Source: Flavonifractor sp. An306 (GTDB lineage: Bacteria > Bacillota > Clostridia > Oscillospirales > Oscillospiraceae). Taken from it: a DNA stretch of 62,266 nucleotides. The number at the start of each line of letters is the position of its first letter. Within the stretch, counting starts at the first letter, position 1. The stretch lies in the NCBI RefSeq assembly GCF_002159455.1, contig NZ_NFIQ01000013.1, positions 1 through 62,266 on the forward strand, given 5' to 3'. Below, piece by piece: positions 41,767 through 50,505 of the stretch. The notes under the pieces were generated by a model. The model worked only from the letters and a program-made list of their open reading frames with translations. It did no database searches and was not told the origin of the DNA. A program made the position numbers and the translations under genes.

Positions 41767-42411
41767 TTACCCCAGAATTTCGCCGGTGACGCAGAAAATG
41801 GCCCACTGGGCGATGTTCACCCCGTGGTCGGCGATGCGCTCCAGGTACTTGGCGATGATGATGAGATCAATGGCCTGGTCGGCCTCCTGGCGGTTTTCCA
41901 CAATGAGCTCCACAAGCTCTGCCTTGATGGTGCGGAAGAGCTCGTCAATCTCGTCGTCCAGCGCGATCACCGCCCGGGCGGCGTCGGTGTCCCGGTTGAC
42001 ATAGGCGAAAATGGCCCGCTTCACCATCACCCCCGCCTTCTGGCTCATGGTGCGGATGTGGGCCAGGGCGGAGGTCTGCTTCTGGCCGGTGAGCAGCAGG
42101 GAGATCTCCGCAATGTTGGAGCACTGGTCTCCAATGCGCTGCAGGTCGGTGACCATCTTCAGCGCGGCGGAGATGGTGCGCAGGTCCCGGGCCACCGGCT
42201 GCTGCTGGAGGAGCAGCCGCAGGCAGCGGTTTTCGATGTCCCGCTCCATCTCGTCCATATGGCGGGTCACTTCCACGGCGGACTTGGCGGCCTCGTCGTC
42301 CCCGGAGGCCAGGGACTCGGTGACCACGTCGATGGCGTCCTCCGCGGCGGCGGCCATGTCGATCATTTCGTAATTGAGCTCCTGGAGCTCGGCGTCAAAG
42401 GTCTTTCTCAT
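41767..42411 (-). CDS. phoU: Phosphate signalling protein PhoU
   Basis: 214 residues, two three-helix PhoU repeats. Metal-binding-type segments EDAIDVVTESLASGDDEAA-like and ARDLRTISAALKMVTDLQRIGDQCSNIAE are visible (quoted in part). It links Pst transport to PhoR. AAGGAGTACGCC lies before ATG 42411. Confidence 0.95.
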   Translation of the reverse strand: MRKTFDAELQELNYEMIDMAAAAEDAIDVVTESLASGDDEAAKSAVEVTRHMDEMERDIENRCLRLLLQQQPVARDLRTISAALKMVTDLQRIGDQCSNIAEISLLLTGQKQTSALAHIRTMSQKAGVMVKRAIFAYVNRDTDAARAVIALDDEIDELFRTIKAELVELIVENRQEADQAIDLIIIAKYLERIADHGVNIAQWAIFCVTGEILG

Positions 42412-42424
42412 GGCGTACTCCTTC

Positions 42425-43186
42425 TTAACCAAAGCGGCCGGTGATATAGTCCTCGGTGCGCTTGTCCCTGGGCATGGAGAACAGCTGGGTGGTATCCCCG
42501 AACTCAATGAGCTGGCCCAGCAGGAAGAAGGCGCACTTGTCGGACACACGGGTGGCCTGCTGCATGTTGTGGGTGACGATAACAATGGTGTACTGGTTTT
42601 TCAGGTCGGAGATCAGGTCCTCGATCTTGGAGGTGGAGATGGGGTCCAGGGCGGAGGTGGCCTCGTCCATCAGCAGGATGTCGGGCTCCACCGCCAGGGC
42701 CCGGGCGATGCACAGCCGCTGCTGCTGGCCGCCGGACAGACCCAGGGCGGACTTTTTCAGCCGGTCCTTCACCTCGTCCCAGATGGCCGCCCCCTGGAGG
42801 GACTTTTCCACAATGTCGTCCAGGCGGCTCTTGTTGCGGATGCCGTGGGTGCGGGGGCCGTAGGCCACGTTGTCGTAGATGGACATGGGGAAGGGGTTGG
42901 GCTTCTGGAACACCATGCCGATCTGCTTGCGCAGCCAGGTCACATCCACCTTGGAGTCGTAGATCTCCATGCCCCGGTACTGCACCGAGCCGGTGATCTT
43001 GATGCCGGGCACCAGGTCGTTCATCCGGTCCAGGGTTTTCAGAAAGGTGGACTTGCCGCAGCCGGAGGGCCCGATGAGGGCGGTGACCTGCTTTTCGGGG
43101 ATGTCCACGCTGACCTTTTTCAGCGCCTGGGTGGGACCGTACCAGAGGTCGAGATCCCGGGCAGACAGGACTATATTCTCATCCAT
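42425..43186 (-). CDS. pstB: Phosphate ABC transporter ATP-binding protein
   Basis: 253 residues with Walker [10 protein letters not shown] (39-47), signature [15 protein letters not shown] and Walker [14 protein letters not shown]. The energy unit of the high-affinity phosphate importer PstSCAB. AGGAGACCCC precedes the ATG. Confidence 0.97.
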   Translation of the reverse strand: MDENIVLSARDLDLWYGPTQALKKVSVDIPEKQVTALIGPSGCGKSTFLKTLDRMNDLVPGIKITGSVQYRGMEIYDSKVDVTWLRKQIGMVFQKPNPFPMSIYDNVAYGPRTHGIRNKSRLDDIVEKSLQGAAIWDEVKDRLKKSALGLSGGQQQRLCIARALAVEPDILLMDEATSALDPISTSKIEDLISDLKNQYTIVIVTHNMQQATRVSDKCAFFLLGQLIEFGDTTQLFSMPRDKRTEDYITGRFG

Positions 43187-43198
43187 AATGGGGTCTCC

Positions 43199-44065
43199 TT
43201 ACTTTTTCTTTAATTTCTTGCCCACCAGCTTGGCGCTGAGGTTGATGATCAGGGTGAGGAGCATCAGAATGGCGGCGATGGCGAAGGCCACGTCGAACTC
43301 CGCCCGCTCCCGGGCGTACACATACAGTGCCACAGTGAGGGAGGCGCCGGAGGAGTGGAGGAAGTTATCCACAGAGGCGAAGTAGTTGTTCAGGCTCATG
43401 CCCATGCCGGCGGTAAAGAGCAGCGCGGCCGACTCGCCCACGATGCGCCCCACCGACAGGATGCAGCCGGTGACGATGCCGTCCACCGAGGAGGGGAGCA
43501 CCACCGTGCGGATCATGTGCCACTTGCCCGCCCCCAGGCCCAGGGCCGCCTCCCGGTAGGACTGGGGCACGGTTTTCAGGGACTCCTGGGTGGTGCGGAT
43601 GATGGTGGGGATGGTGACGATCACCAGGGTGAGGGAACCGGCCAGCAGGGAGGCCTGCAACTCCATCAGCTGGCAGAAGAACAGCATACCCACCAGGCCG
43701 AAGATGATGGAGGGGATGCCGGTCAGGGTCTCGGTGGCGAACTCAATGGCGGCCACAAACCGGCGGTTGGAGGCGTACTCGGTCAGATAGATGGCCGCCC
43801 CCACCCCCAGAGGCAGGATGATGATGAGGGTCATTACCACCAGGTAGACAGTATTGAGGATATTGGGCAGGATGCCGATGGTGTCCTTGATGAAGCTGGG
43901 CTCAGTGGAGAGGAATTCCCAGGTCACGTGGGGCAGACCCTTGACGAAGATATAGCCGATGATGAACACCAGCAGGGCGCAGGTCAGGGCCGCGCAGAAG
44001 TAGAGCAGAAACCGCAGGATGCGGTCATAGGCCTTCCGTTTTCCGGAGAGAGGCTGTATTTCCAT
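43199..44065 (-). CDS. pstA: Phosphate ABC transporter permease PstA
   Basis: About 288 residues, six helices, with the permease coupling loop (QSYREAALGLGAGKWHMIRTVVLP, in part). ATG 44065 and GTG 44068 are adjacent possible starts; AAGGGG lies 9 bases before the GTG. It follows pstC by 9 bases. Confidence 0.95.
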   Translation of the reverse strand: MEIQPLSGKRKAYDRILRFLLYFCAALTCALLVFIIGYIFVKGLPHVTWEFLSTEPSFIKDTIGILPNILNTVYLVVMTLIIILPLGVGAAIYLTEYASNRRFVAAIEFATETLTGIPSIIFGLVGMLFFCQLMELQASLLAGSLTLVIVTIPTIIRTTQESLKTVPQSYREAALGLGAGKWHMIRTVVLPSSVDGIVTGCILSVGRIVGESAALLFTAGMGMSLNNYFASVDNFLHSSGASLTVALYVYARERAEFDVAFAIAAILMLLTLIINLSAKLVGKKLKKK

Positions 44066-44074
44066 CACAGTATA

Positions 44075-44941
44075 TCACCCCTTCTTCCGTTTGAGAAGCG
44101 TGTTGAGGATTACATTGATGAGCATGATGAAGAGGAAGAGCACCAGGGCGATGGAGAACAGGGCCTGGCGCTGGAGGCCGGAGGCGTAGGCCATCTCGCT
44201 GGCCACGGCGGTGGTGAGGAAGCGGACGGACTGAAACAGCCCGGGCATGTTGGCCACGTTGCCCGCCACCATGATGATGGCCATGGCCTCGCCGATGGCC
44301 CGGCCGATGCCCAGCACCACCGAGGCGGCGATGCCGCTGGAGGCCGCCGGGACGGACACCCGGAACACGGTCTCGATGTGGGTGGCGCCCAGGGCCAGGG
44401 AGGCCTCCTCGTACTCCTTGGGCACCGCCTTCAGGGCGGTCTCAGACACCGAGATGATGGAGGGCAGGATCATGACGGCCAGCACGATGATGGCGCAGAA
44501 CAGGCTGGCGCCGTCGGGCAAATTGAAGGCCACCCGGACGGCGGGCACCAGCACCATCATGCCGATGAGGCCGTACACCACCGAGGGGATGCCCGCCAGC
44601 AGGTCCACGGCGGGCCGCACCACAGCGGCCAATCTGGGAGGCGCCACCTTGGCCAGGAACACCGCCGTCATGAAGCCCACCGGCACGCCCAGCAGGATGG
44701 CCCCGGCGGTGCCGTAGATGGAGGTGAGGATGAAGGGGAGGATGCCGAACTTGGGCTCTGCCGCGGTGGAGGCCCACTCCTTGCCGAACAGGAAGTCCAC
44801 CAGGCCGATCTCACGAATGGCCGGCAGACCGGAGACAATCAGATAAATGCTGATAAACAGCACGAACACGACGGCGATCAGCCCGCACAGGAGGAACAGC
44901 AGATTCATGATGACTTCCAGGGGGCGGAGCTTTTGTTTCAT
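44075..44941 (-). CDS. pstC: Phosphate ABC transporter permease PstC
   Basis: 288 residues, six helices, coupling loop KEYEEASLALGATHIETVFRVSVP-type (quoted in part). Starts at ATG 44941. A hairpin between pstS and pstC (44984-45010) probably lowers transcription of the permease and ATPase genes relative to the binding protein. Confidence 0.96.
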   Translation of the reverse strand: MKQKLRPLEVIMNLLFLLCGLIAVVFVLFISIYLIVSGLPAIREIGLVDFLFGKEWASTAAEPKFGILPFILTSIYGTAGAILLGVPVGFMTAVFLAKVAPPRLAAVVRPAVDLLAGIPSVVYGLIGMMVLVPAVRVAFNLPDGASLFCAIIVLAVMILPSIISVSETALKAVPKEYEEASLALGATHIETVFRVSVPAASSGIAASVVLGIGRAIGEAMAIIMVAGNVANMPGLFQSVRFLTTAVASEMAYASGLQRQALFSIALVLFLFIMLINVILNTLLKRKKG

Positions 44942-44983
44942 GGTAGATTACCGGCCTTTCGTAGGATGGAGCAATCATGCCGA

Positions 44984-45010
44984 GTGCCCCCTCGCGTTTC
45001 GAGGGGGCAC
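44984..45010 (-). terminator. Attenuator hairpin between pstS and pstC
   Basis: GTGCCCCCTCG, loop CGTTT, CGAGGGGGCAC. No T run on the minus strand; suited to partial termination or mRNA protection of the pstS part. Confidence 0.75.
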
Positions 45011-45037
45011 GTGGCGTCTGTTTCGGTGGGGCGGGAC

Positions 45038-45925
45038 TCAGGCCAGCGGCACAGCGCCGGCGCCGGCGATCAGGTCGGAAGCCTCGGCGGAGGTGGCCCA
45101 CTGGACGAAGGCGTTGGCAGCATCGGAGAGCTCCGCGCTGTCGCTGACGATGAAGTTGAAGTTACGCTGAATGGCGTAGGTGCCGTCCAGCACGGTCTCC
45201 TCGGTGGGAGCCACGCCGTCCACGGTGATGGCCTTCACGGTCTCGTCCACGGAGGACAGGGAGGCGTAGCCGATGGCGTTGGGGTTGGAGGCCACGGCGG
45301 CGATCACCTCGCCGGTGGAGGTGTACTCGTTCTGGTACTTGCAGGCGTCCTCGGTGCCGGTGATGGACTCAAAGCCGTCCCGGGTGCCGGAGCCGGCCTC
45401 ACGGCCCATAAAGACCACCTGGCCGTCGTTTCCGCCCACCTCGGACCAGTTGGTGATCTCGCCGGTGGCCAGCTGGGCAATCTGCTCCACGGTCAGATTG
45501 GCCACGGGGTTCTGGGGGTTGACGACGATGGCGATGCCGTCCTTGGCCACGGTGATGGCCTTCACACCGCTCTCCCCGTCCTTCAGGTCACGGGAGGCCA
45601 GGCCGATGTCGCAGGTACCGTCCTTGGCGCCGGTGATGCCGGCGCTGGAGCCGGAGGCGGTATAGTTGATGGTGATGCCGGGCTGCACCTCGGCAAAGCC
45701 CTCCTTCAGATAGCCCATCACCTTCTCCATGGAGGTGGAGCCGTTGGTGTTGACAATGCCGGAGATCTGGGTGTTGTCGCCGGCGGGGGCCTCGGACTCC
45801 ACGGCGGCGGGGCTGTTGGCGCCGGCGGCGGGGGTCTGGGTGGTATCGCCGCTGCTGCCGCAGCCGGCCAGCAGGCCCACGCACAGGGCGGCGGAGAGCA
45901 TCAGAGCAAGAGTTCTCTTCTTCAT
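45038..45925 (-). CDS. pstS: Phosphate-binding lipoprotein PstS
   Basis: 295 residues: lipobox LLAGC (Cys about 21), a short linker, then the phosphate-binding fold with GSSAGITGAKDGTCDIGLASR-type ligands (in part) and REAGSGTRDGFE. ATG 45925 chosen because TTGGAG is 9 bases away; the ATG at 45934 is too close to it. First gene of the operon, directly behind the Pho box. Confidence 0.96.
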   Translation of the reverse strand: MKKRTLALMLSAALCVGLLAGCGSSGDTTQTPAAGANSPAAVESEAPAGDNTQISGIVNTNGSTSMEKVMGYLKEGFAEVQPGITINYTASGSSAGITGAKDGTCDIGLASRDLKDGESGVKAITVAKDGIAIVVNPQNPVANLTVEQIAQLATGEITNWSEVGGNDGQVVFMGREAGSGTRDGFESITGTEDACKYQNEYTSTGEVIAAVASNPNAIGYASLSSVDETVKAITVDGVAPTEETVLDGTYAIQRNFNFIVSDSAELSDAANAFVQWATSAEASDLIAGAGAVPLA

Positions 45926-45978
45926 GGTATTCATTCTCCAATCATGCATAAAATTCTTCACTTGCGGGAACGCTTATC

Positions 45979-46033
45979 AGTATATCCGGCAATTGTAAAG
46001 TTGTCCTTCAAGCCTTTGTAAAGTCTGTGTAAA
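45979..46033 (-). promoter_or_regulatory. Pho box and promoter of the pst operon
   Basis: Minus-strand TTTACA repeats at 46033-46028 and 46022-46017 (11-bp period, as in PhoP boxes of Bacillota), with a third at 45999-45994 and a -10 box TATACT at 45984-45979. There is no good -35, as expected for a PhoB-activated promoter. Confidence 0.82.
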
Positions 46034-46097
46034 GCCCCTTTTTGACATAGGATTGCACGCTTTACACAATCCATACCGATTTGGAGCACAGAAAAAA

Positions 46098-46130
46098 GCG
46101 CGCCGTGGAAGGTTTCCTTCCACGGCGCGC
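46098..46130 (-). terminator. Terminator of the HAD gene
   Basis: GCGCGCCGTGGAAGG and its 15-base complement, followed on the minus strand by TTTTTTCTG. Insulates the pst promoter region. Confidence 0.93.
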
Positions 46131-46143
46131 CGCCGGTTTTTCT

Positions 46144-46803
46144 TCAGTTGAGTCCCAGCCACTGTTTCAGATCCCACAGGTCGGGGGCGATGTGCTCGCA
46201 GGGCAGGCGGGCGGCCAGAAAATCCTCCGCCCCGGTGGTGCCGTTGAGCACGGCGCAGAAGTGGGCCCCCGCCCCCTGGGCGGTCTGGGCGTCGATGGTG
46301 GTATCCCCGCAGTAGAGCACCTGCTCCGGGGTCAGGCCCTGGGCGGCGATGGCGGCCAGCAGGCCCTCCGGATCGGGCTTGGGCTTGTTCACCTGGTCGC
46401 CGCCGGTGACGCTGGCCAGCAGGCCCAGCGCCCCCCGGGCCTCCAGAATGGCTTTCAGGGTGTCGCTGCGCTTGGTGCTCACCACTCCCACGGGCACCCC
46501 CGCCCGGGACAGGGCGGTCAGCAGCTCCAGGGCACCGGGGCACAGCTGGGCGGTCTCCACCTGCATGGGCCCCGCCTTCTCGGTGTAGAGTTCCCGGAAT
46601 CTGGCCCGGTTTTCCGCCGCGGCATCTCCGGTGAGGGCGGTGTATCCGTCCTCCAGGGTAAAGCCGACGGTGTGCCGCACCTGGTCATAGCCCGGCTCAG
46701 GCCAGCCCATGCGTTCAAAGGCGTACCGGAATCCGGCCACAATGGCGGGGGTACAGTCCCCCAGGGTATAGTCAAAGTCAAAAAAGACCGCTTGATACTG
46801 CAT
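46144..46803 (-). CDS. HAD-family phosphatase (phosphoglycolate phosphatase-like)
   Basis: 219 residues: motif I DFDYTL (nucleophile Asp about 9), motif II VVSTK, motif III Lys in NKPKPDPEG and motif IV YCGDTTIDAQ. A helical cap follows motif I. Likely a sugar-phosphate or nucleotide phosphatase; substrate unknown. The ATG at 46803 lies 10 bases behind GGGAGAG; an upstream ATG at 46824 overlaps the rpoN stop. Next to rpoN in the same direction. Confidence 0.9.
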   Translation of the reverse strand: MQYQAVFFDFDYTLGDCTPAIVAGFRYAFERMGWPEPGYDQVRHTVGFTLEDGYTALTGDAAAENRARFRELYTEKAGPMQVETAQLCPGALELLTALSRAGVPVGVVSTKRSDTLKAILEARGALGLLASVTGGDQVNKPKPDPEGLLAAIAAQGLTPEQVLYCGDTTIDAQTAQGAGAHFCAVLNGTTGAEDFLAARLPCEHIAPDLWDLKQWLGLN

Positions 46804-46820
46804 TTCGCCTGTTCTCTCCC

Positions 46821-48191
46821 TCATTCATACTGTTTCCGGCCGGTGGTGCTGGGGATATGGAGCTCATCCCGGTACTTGGCCACGGTGCGGCGGGAGAGGG
46901 TGCAGCCCTGCTGGGCCATCAGCTGGCACAGCTTCTGGTCGGACAGAGGCTTTTTCTTGTCCTCCCCGGCGATGAGCTTTTTCAGCAGCGCCTTGGCCGC
47001 GTCGGGGGAAGCGGCGTCCTCTCCGGGGGACACCGGCCCCAGGCTCCGGGAGAAGAAATAGCTCAGGGGGTACACCCCCATGGAGCACTGGATGTATTTG
47101 TCCTTGGTGGCCCGGCTGACGGTGGACTCGTGGACCCCGATCCGCTCGGCCACGTCGGCCAGGGACAGGGGCACCAGATGGCCCGGCCCCTTGCGAAAAA
47201 AGGCCTCCTGGAACTCCAGGATGCACTCGGCGCAGGCCATCAGGGTGGAGCGGCGCTGCTCGATGGCCTTCACCATCCACTTGGCCTGCCGCACCTTGCC
47301 GGTGAGGTACTCCTTCACCTGGCCGTCGTCGCTCTCCTTCATCAGGCGGGTATAGTAGCCGCTGATGTTCAGAGTGGGAAAATAGTAGTCGTTGGTCAGC
47401 AGCTCAAAGTGGTCGGGAAAGCTGACCACGATGATGTCGGGGTTGATGTAGGTCAGATTCTCCCGAGCGGCAAAACCGGTGCCCGGCCGGGGGTTGAGCT
47501 TGCGGATGTGGTCGCAGGAGGCACGGACCTCCTCCTGGGTGACCTTCAGCTCCCGGGCGATGAGCCCATAGCGGCTTTTGGACAGGGCGTCCAGATAGCC
47601 CTCCACAATGCGCACCGCCAGCTGATCCACCGGCGTGCGGCGGATGAGCTGGAGCTTCAGGCACTCGGACAGATCCCGGGCCCCCACTCCGGCGGGCTCC
47701 AGGGACTGCACCGCCTCCAGGGCCTTCTCCATGGTCTCCAGGGGACAGCCGCAGTCGGCGGCCAGGACGTCCAGGGGCTCGTCCAGCCAGCCGTTCTGGT
47801 TCAGGCTCTCCACCAGGAAGATCCCGGCCTCCATCACGTCGCCCTCCAGCTCCAGCACCTTCAGCTGGGAGAGCACGTAGTAATACAGATTCTCGTCATC
47901 GTCCCGCACCGTTCCGTAGTTGCTCAGCGGGTCGTTTTCCTCCTCGGTATCCTGCTGATGGTAGTAACGGTTCTGGGGGTCTGTGGATTCCAGCCACTCC
48001 AGCTTGCGCTGGAGCGAGGAAAATTCATCCTGCTTGTCGTAATTCTGCTCCGGCTCCAGGACCGGATTTTCCTGCACGGCCTCCTCGATGTATTCCAGAA
48101 GCTCCTGAGAGCCCATCTGCAGAACCTCCATGGACTGCATCATCTGGGGGGACAGCGTCTGCGTCTGCTTCTGAGATAGATTGAGTTCCAA
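46821..48191 (-). CDS. rpoN: RNA polymerase sigma-54 factor
   Basis: 456 residues: N-terminal Gln/Leu-rich activator region (LNLSQKQTQTLSPQMMQSM), core-binding middle, HTH (GVHESTVSRATKDKY) and the RpoN box SRRTVAKYRDELHIPS near the end. Start is TTG 48191 with GGGAGG 9 bases upstream. Sigma-54 needs an enhancer-binding activator; none is in the window. In related anaerobes it often controls amino acid fermentation genes. Confidence 0.96.
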   Translation of the reverse strand: MELNLSQKQTQTLSPQMMQSMEVLQMGSQELLEYIEEAVQENPVLEPEQNYDKQDEFSSLQRKLEWLESTDPQNRYYHQQDTEEENDPLSNYGTVRDDDENLYYYVLSQLKVLELEGDVMEAGIFLVESLNQNGWLDEPLDVLAADCGCPLETMEKALEAVQSLEPAGVGARDLSECLKLQLIRRTPVDQLAVRIVEGYLDALSKSRYGLIARELKVTQEEVRASCDHIRKLNPRPGTGFAARENLTYINPDIIVVSFPDHFELLTNDYYFPTLNISGYYTRLMKESDDGQVKEYLTGKVRQAKWMVKAIEQRRSTLMACAECILEFQEAFFRKGPGHLVPLSLADVAERIGVHESTVSRATKDKYIQCSMGVYPLSYFFSRSLGPVSPGEDAASPDAAKALLKKLIAGEDKKKPLSDQKLCQLMAQQGCTLSRRTVAKYRDELHIPSTTGRKQYE

Positions 48192-48314
48192 TGCCTTTGG
48201 CCTCCCTTTGCGAAAAACGTCACATTTCGTCCGGGAGACAGTATATCACGGAACTGGGGCAAATTTCAACCGCCGCCCCCCGGCGGGGATGTAGAAAATG
48301 CCGCCAGTCCCGCT

Positions 48315-48629
48315 TCAGCGGCAGTCCAGGAAGGCCTCCGCCCCGTAGCGCAGGCAGCGGCGCAGCCGGGCCTCTCCCCGCTTGATGGTGCGGGAGACGG
48401 TGGACTTGTCCACCCCCAGCCGCTCCCCGATCTGCCGCATGTTCAGCTGCTCGCCGTAGTAGAGCAGCAGGAATTCCCTCTGCCGGGCGGTCACATCCTC
48501 CCGCAGGGCCCGGGCCAGATTGTGCTTGAGCCGGGCCATCTGTTGGGAATTGTCCTCCGCCATGGCCCGGGAATAGGCCGCCATGTCGGCGGCGTACTTG
48601 CTCCCCCGTCTATAGCGTGTATTTGACAT
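48315..48629 (-). CDS. Sigma-like helix-turn-helix protein
   Basis: 104 residues with a region-4-type HTH (TARQREFLLLYYGEQLNMRQIGERLGVDKSTVSRTIKRGEARL, in part) and a basic N-terminus. Close to small phage-type sigma proteins (ArpU/RinA-like). The ATG at 48629 overlaps the end of the preceding gene by 20 bases. Confidence 0.8.
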   Translation of the reverse strand: MSNTRYRRGSKYAADMAAYSRAMAEDNSQQMARLKHNLARALREDVTARQREFLLLYYGEQLNMRQIGERLGVDKSTVSRTIKRGEARLRRCLRYGAEAFLDCR

Positions 48630-48843
48630 TGCGCCGGTACCCCCTCTCATAATAGCGCTCACACAGCACCGCCAGATCCCTGGCCTCCCGCCACATGGTG
48701 CGCAGCAGCTTGATGCGGTCGGCCAGACACACCCGCTGGGCCTCGTCCCAGGTCTCCCGCTGCCGCTGCTCCAGCAGCAGGGCCCGCTCCCGCAGCGCGT
48801 CGGCGTTGGTCCGATATTCCACGGACAGTTCCAATAAGGTCAT
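48610..48843 (-). CDS. Small charged helical protein
   Basis: 77 residues, MTLLELSVEYRTNADALRER at the start; predicted all helix, no known domain. GGAGGAGAAGC lies directly before ATG 48843. Middle gene of three overlapping small genes, possibly remnants of a phage control region. Confidence 0.72.
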   Translation of the reverse strand: MTLLELSVEYRTNADALRERALLLEQRQRETWDEAQRVCLADRIKLLRTMWREARDLAVLCERYYERGYRRNVKYTL

Positions 48844-49027
48844 GCTTCTCCTCCTCTTCCTCCTGCCGGAGGTCCTCCAGACAGCGGGTACACACCTCCC
48901 GCTCCTGCCCGTACAGCTCCCCCCGGCACCGGCGGCACCTGCCCGCCGGCGGCGTCCGCTGCGCATCCCGCAGCGGGTCTGTCCACACCCGTACCCGGAT
49001 CTCCGCTTCCCCCTTTAAAAATTTCAA
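48659..49027 (-). CDS. Zinc-ribbon-like small protein, reading frame uncertain at the end
   Basis: The first 60 residues (about WTDPLRDAQRTPP, then CRRC and CTRC pairs) look real. After the EEEEE run the frame continues as low-complexity Ala/Gly residues overlapping the next gene out of frame. A one-base slip in the GGA-rich tract near 48848-48862 would end it at ATGA, overlapping the next start. Start probably TTG 49027 or a GTG further in. Confidence 0.45.
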   Translation of the reverse strand: MKFLKGEAEIRVRVWTDPLRDAQRTPPAGRCRRCRGELYGQEREVCTRCLEDLRQEEEEEKHDLIGTVRGISDQRRRAAGAGPAAGAAAAGDLGRGPAGVSGRPHQAAAHHVAGGQGSGGAV

Positions 49028-49101
49028 AAAAGCTGTATTTTTTCTCTTGACAAATGGCCTCCTCTCTGATAAAATAATTTTCGCTGTGGACGAGCTGATA
49101 T

Positions 49102-49177
49102 GCTGGTGTAGCTCAGTTGGTAGAGCAGCTGATTTGTAATCAGCAGGTCGGGGGTTCGAGTCCGTCCACCAGCTCCA
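49102..49177 (+). tRNA. tRNA-Thr (anticodon TGT)
   Basis: 76 bases; acceptor GCTGGTG/CACCAGC, D-loop AGCTCAGTTGGTAGAGC, anticodon loop TTTGTAA, T-loop GGTTCGAGTCC, encoded CCA. Confidence 0.97.
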
Positions 49178-49193
49178 TCATTTAATTTCATAT

Positions 49194-49278
49194 GGAGGAG
49201 TTCCCGAGTGGCCAAAGGGGGCAGACTGTAAATCTGTTGCGATTTGCTTCGGTGGTTCGAATCCACCCTCCTCCACCA
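49194..49278 (+). tRNA. tRNA-Tyr (anticodon GTA)
   Basis: 85 bases with a long variable arm; acceptor GGAGGAG/CTCCTCC, anticodon loop CTGTAAA, T-arm GGTGGTTCGAATCCACC, encoded CCA. Sixteen bases after tRNA-Thr. Confidence 0.97.
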
Positions 49279-49282
49279 AAAA

Positions 49283-49311
49283 ATGTCTCGCCGATAGGCG
49301 GGGCATTTTTA
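49283..49311 (+). terminator. Terminator after the tRNA pair
   Basis: ATGTCTCGCC, loop GATA, GGCGGGGCAT, then TTTTT. Confidence 0.9.
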
Positions 49312-49354
49312 TACCCGTTTCTCTCCAAATGGTGTTGCCCCCTCCCTCGTTTTA

Positions 49355-49366
49355 GAACGTATGTTC
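49355..49366 (+). promoter_or_regulatory. SOS box (LexA site)
   Basis: GAACGTATGTTC, the Gram-positive GAAC-N4-GTTC operator, inside the longer palindrome TAGAAC..GTTCTA. It stands about 125 bases ahead of the LexA-like gene. Confidence 0.8.
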
Positions 49367-49428
49367 TATTGCTTGATTATGTTAACACCATTCGGAGATA
49401 AAAGTCAAGGGCTTTCTTCAGATTTTAG

Positions 49429-49457
49429 TTGCGTTCGGTGATGAACTGTGATAGAAT
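49429..49457 (+). promoter_or_regulatory. Promoter of the LexA-like gene
   Basis: TTGCGT, 17 bases, TAGAAT, about 32 bases ahead of the start codon. The SOS box is 62 bases upstream of its -35 box, unusually far for direct repression. Confidence 0.65.
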
Positions 49458-49489
49458 AGCCCCGAAAATGGGACTGGGAGGGGAACGGG

Positions 49490-50119
49490 ATGGAGCAGGA
49501 GACCACCATCGGGGCCCGCCTGCGTGCGATTATGGAGGAGCGGGGCTGGAGCTACGAGCAGCTGGGGGACCGGCTGGGGATGAATCCCCAGACCCTGAAC
49601 CGCTATGTGCTGGGCCAGCGGGAGCCCAAAATCGGCACCGCCGCCGCCATGGCCCGGGTGCTGGGGGTGGACCAGCTGTGGCTGCAGGGCTTTGACGTTC
49701 CCCGCTCCCCCGCCGTCCCGGCGGGCGGGGAGCGCCCGGTGCCCATCCTGGGCGTGATCCGGGCGGGGGCCCCCATCCTGGCCAGCCAGTGCGTTGAGGG
49801 CTACGCCCCCGCCGGCGTGCCCGACCCGGAGGCCTGCTTTTACCTGCGGGTTACCGGCGACAGCATGATCAACGCCGGCATCCGGGAGGGGGATCTGGTG
49901 CTGCTCCGGCGGCAGGAGACCGCGGAGAACGGGCAGATCGTGGCCTGCCTGGTGGACGGGGAGGACGCCACCCTCAAGCGCTTCCGGGTGCAGAAGGGCG
50001 TGGTGATCCTCCAGCCGGAAAACCCGGCCTATGAGCCCAAGCTCATTCCCATCCGGGAATTTGAGACGGGGGCCGCCCGGATCATCGGAGTGGCGGTCAA
50101 GCTGGTACGGGACTTATAA
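49490..50119 (+). CDS. LexA-like repressor with XRE-type DNA-binding head
   Basis: 209 residues: an XRE helix-turn-helix (about 10-60, EQLGDRLGMNPQTLNRYVLGQ) joined to an S24/LexA peptidase domain with Ser125 (GDSMINAGI), Lys163 (ATLKRF) and a cleavage-type Ala92-Gly93 in RAGAPI. True LexA has a winged helix, so this is a phage-repressor-like build; but the nearby SOS box suggests it may serve as the SOS repressor. ATG behind GGGAGGGGAACGGG. Confidence 0.88.
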   Translation: MEQETTIGARLRAIMEERGWSYEQLGDRLGMNPQTLNRYVLGQREPKIGTAAAMARVLGVDQLWLQGFDVPRSPAVPAGGERPVPILGVIRAGAPILASQCVEGYAPAGVPDPEACFYLRVTGDSMINAGIREGDLVLLRRQETAENGQIVACLVDGEDATLKRFRVQKGVVILQPENPAYEPKLIPIREFETGAARIIGVAVKLVRDL

Positions 50120-50134
50120 AAGGAGGAAACTACC

Positions 50135-50485
50135 TTGGTTACAGAAGATTGGCTGATGCGGCAGGTGGACGCCATGGCCCGGTCCATCGCCCTGCTGGTA
50201 TTTCACAAGGAAGACACGGCCTACGTTCCCTCCGGGGACGAGAGCGCCGACGGGCTCCATAAGGAGCTGATGGCCCGGCTGGAGGCAGGCGATCTGGGCG
50301 GGGCGGAGGACCTGCTGTTTGAGGCCGCCGAGAGCGGCGGCCTGGGCTGTCTGGAGGCCGGGGTGGACTTTTACGCCCGGCTCCACGAGCTGACCGACGC
50401 CCAGCTGGAGGAGGCCGGCTTCGGCCGGGACGAGATCCAGGAGGGGCTCCAGGACCTGTCCAGGCAGCTGGGTGTGGTCCTTTAA
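50135..50485 (+). CDS. DUF6483-like small protein
   Basis: 116 residues, helical and acidic, with WLMRQVDAMARSIALLVFHKE at the start, a pattern common in short clostridial proteins of unknown function. TTG start behind AAAGGAGGAAACTACC. Follows the LexA-like gene by 15 bases and is probably co-transcribed. Confidence 0.75.
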   Translation: MVTEDWLMRQVDAMARSIALLVFHKEDTAYVPSGDESADGLHKELMARLEAGDLGGAEDLLFEAAESGGLGCLEAGVDFYARLHELTDAQLEEAGFGRDEIQEGLQDLSRQLGVVL

Positions 50486-50505
50486 CCGTAAGGAGGGAAA
50501 TCAAC

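Noticed and set aside
43355-46021. An open frame of 888 codons on the plus strand
   Set aside because: It lies exactly opposite pstA, pstC and pstS, is rich in Gly, His and Gln as expected for an antisense shadow of GC-rich genes, and has no ribosome site or recognisable domain.
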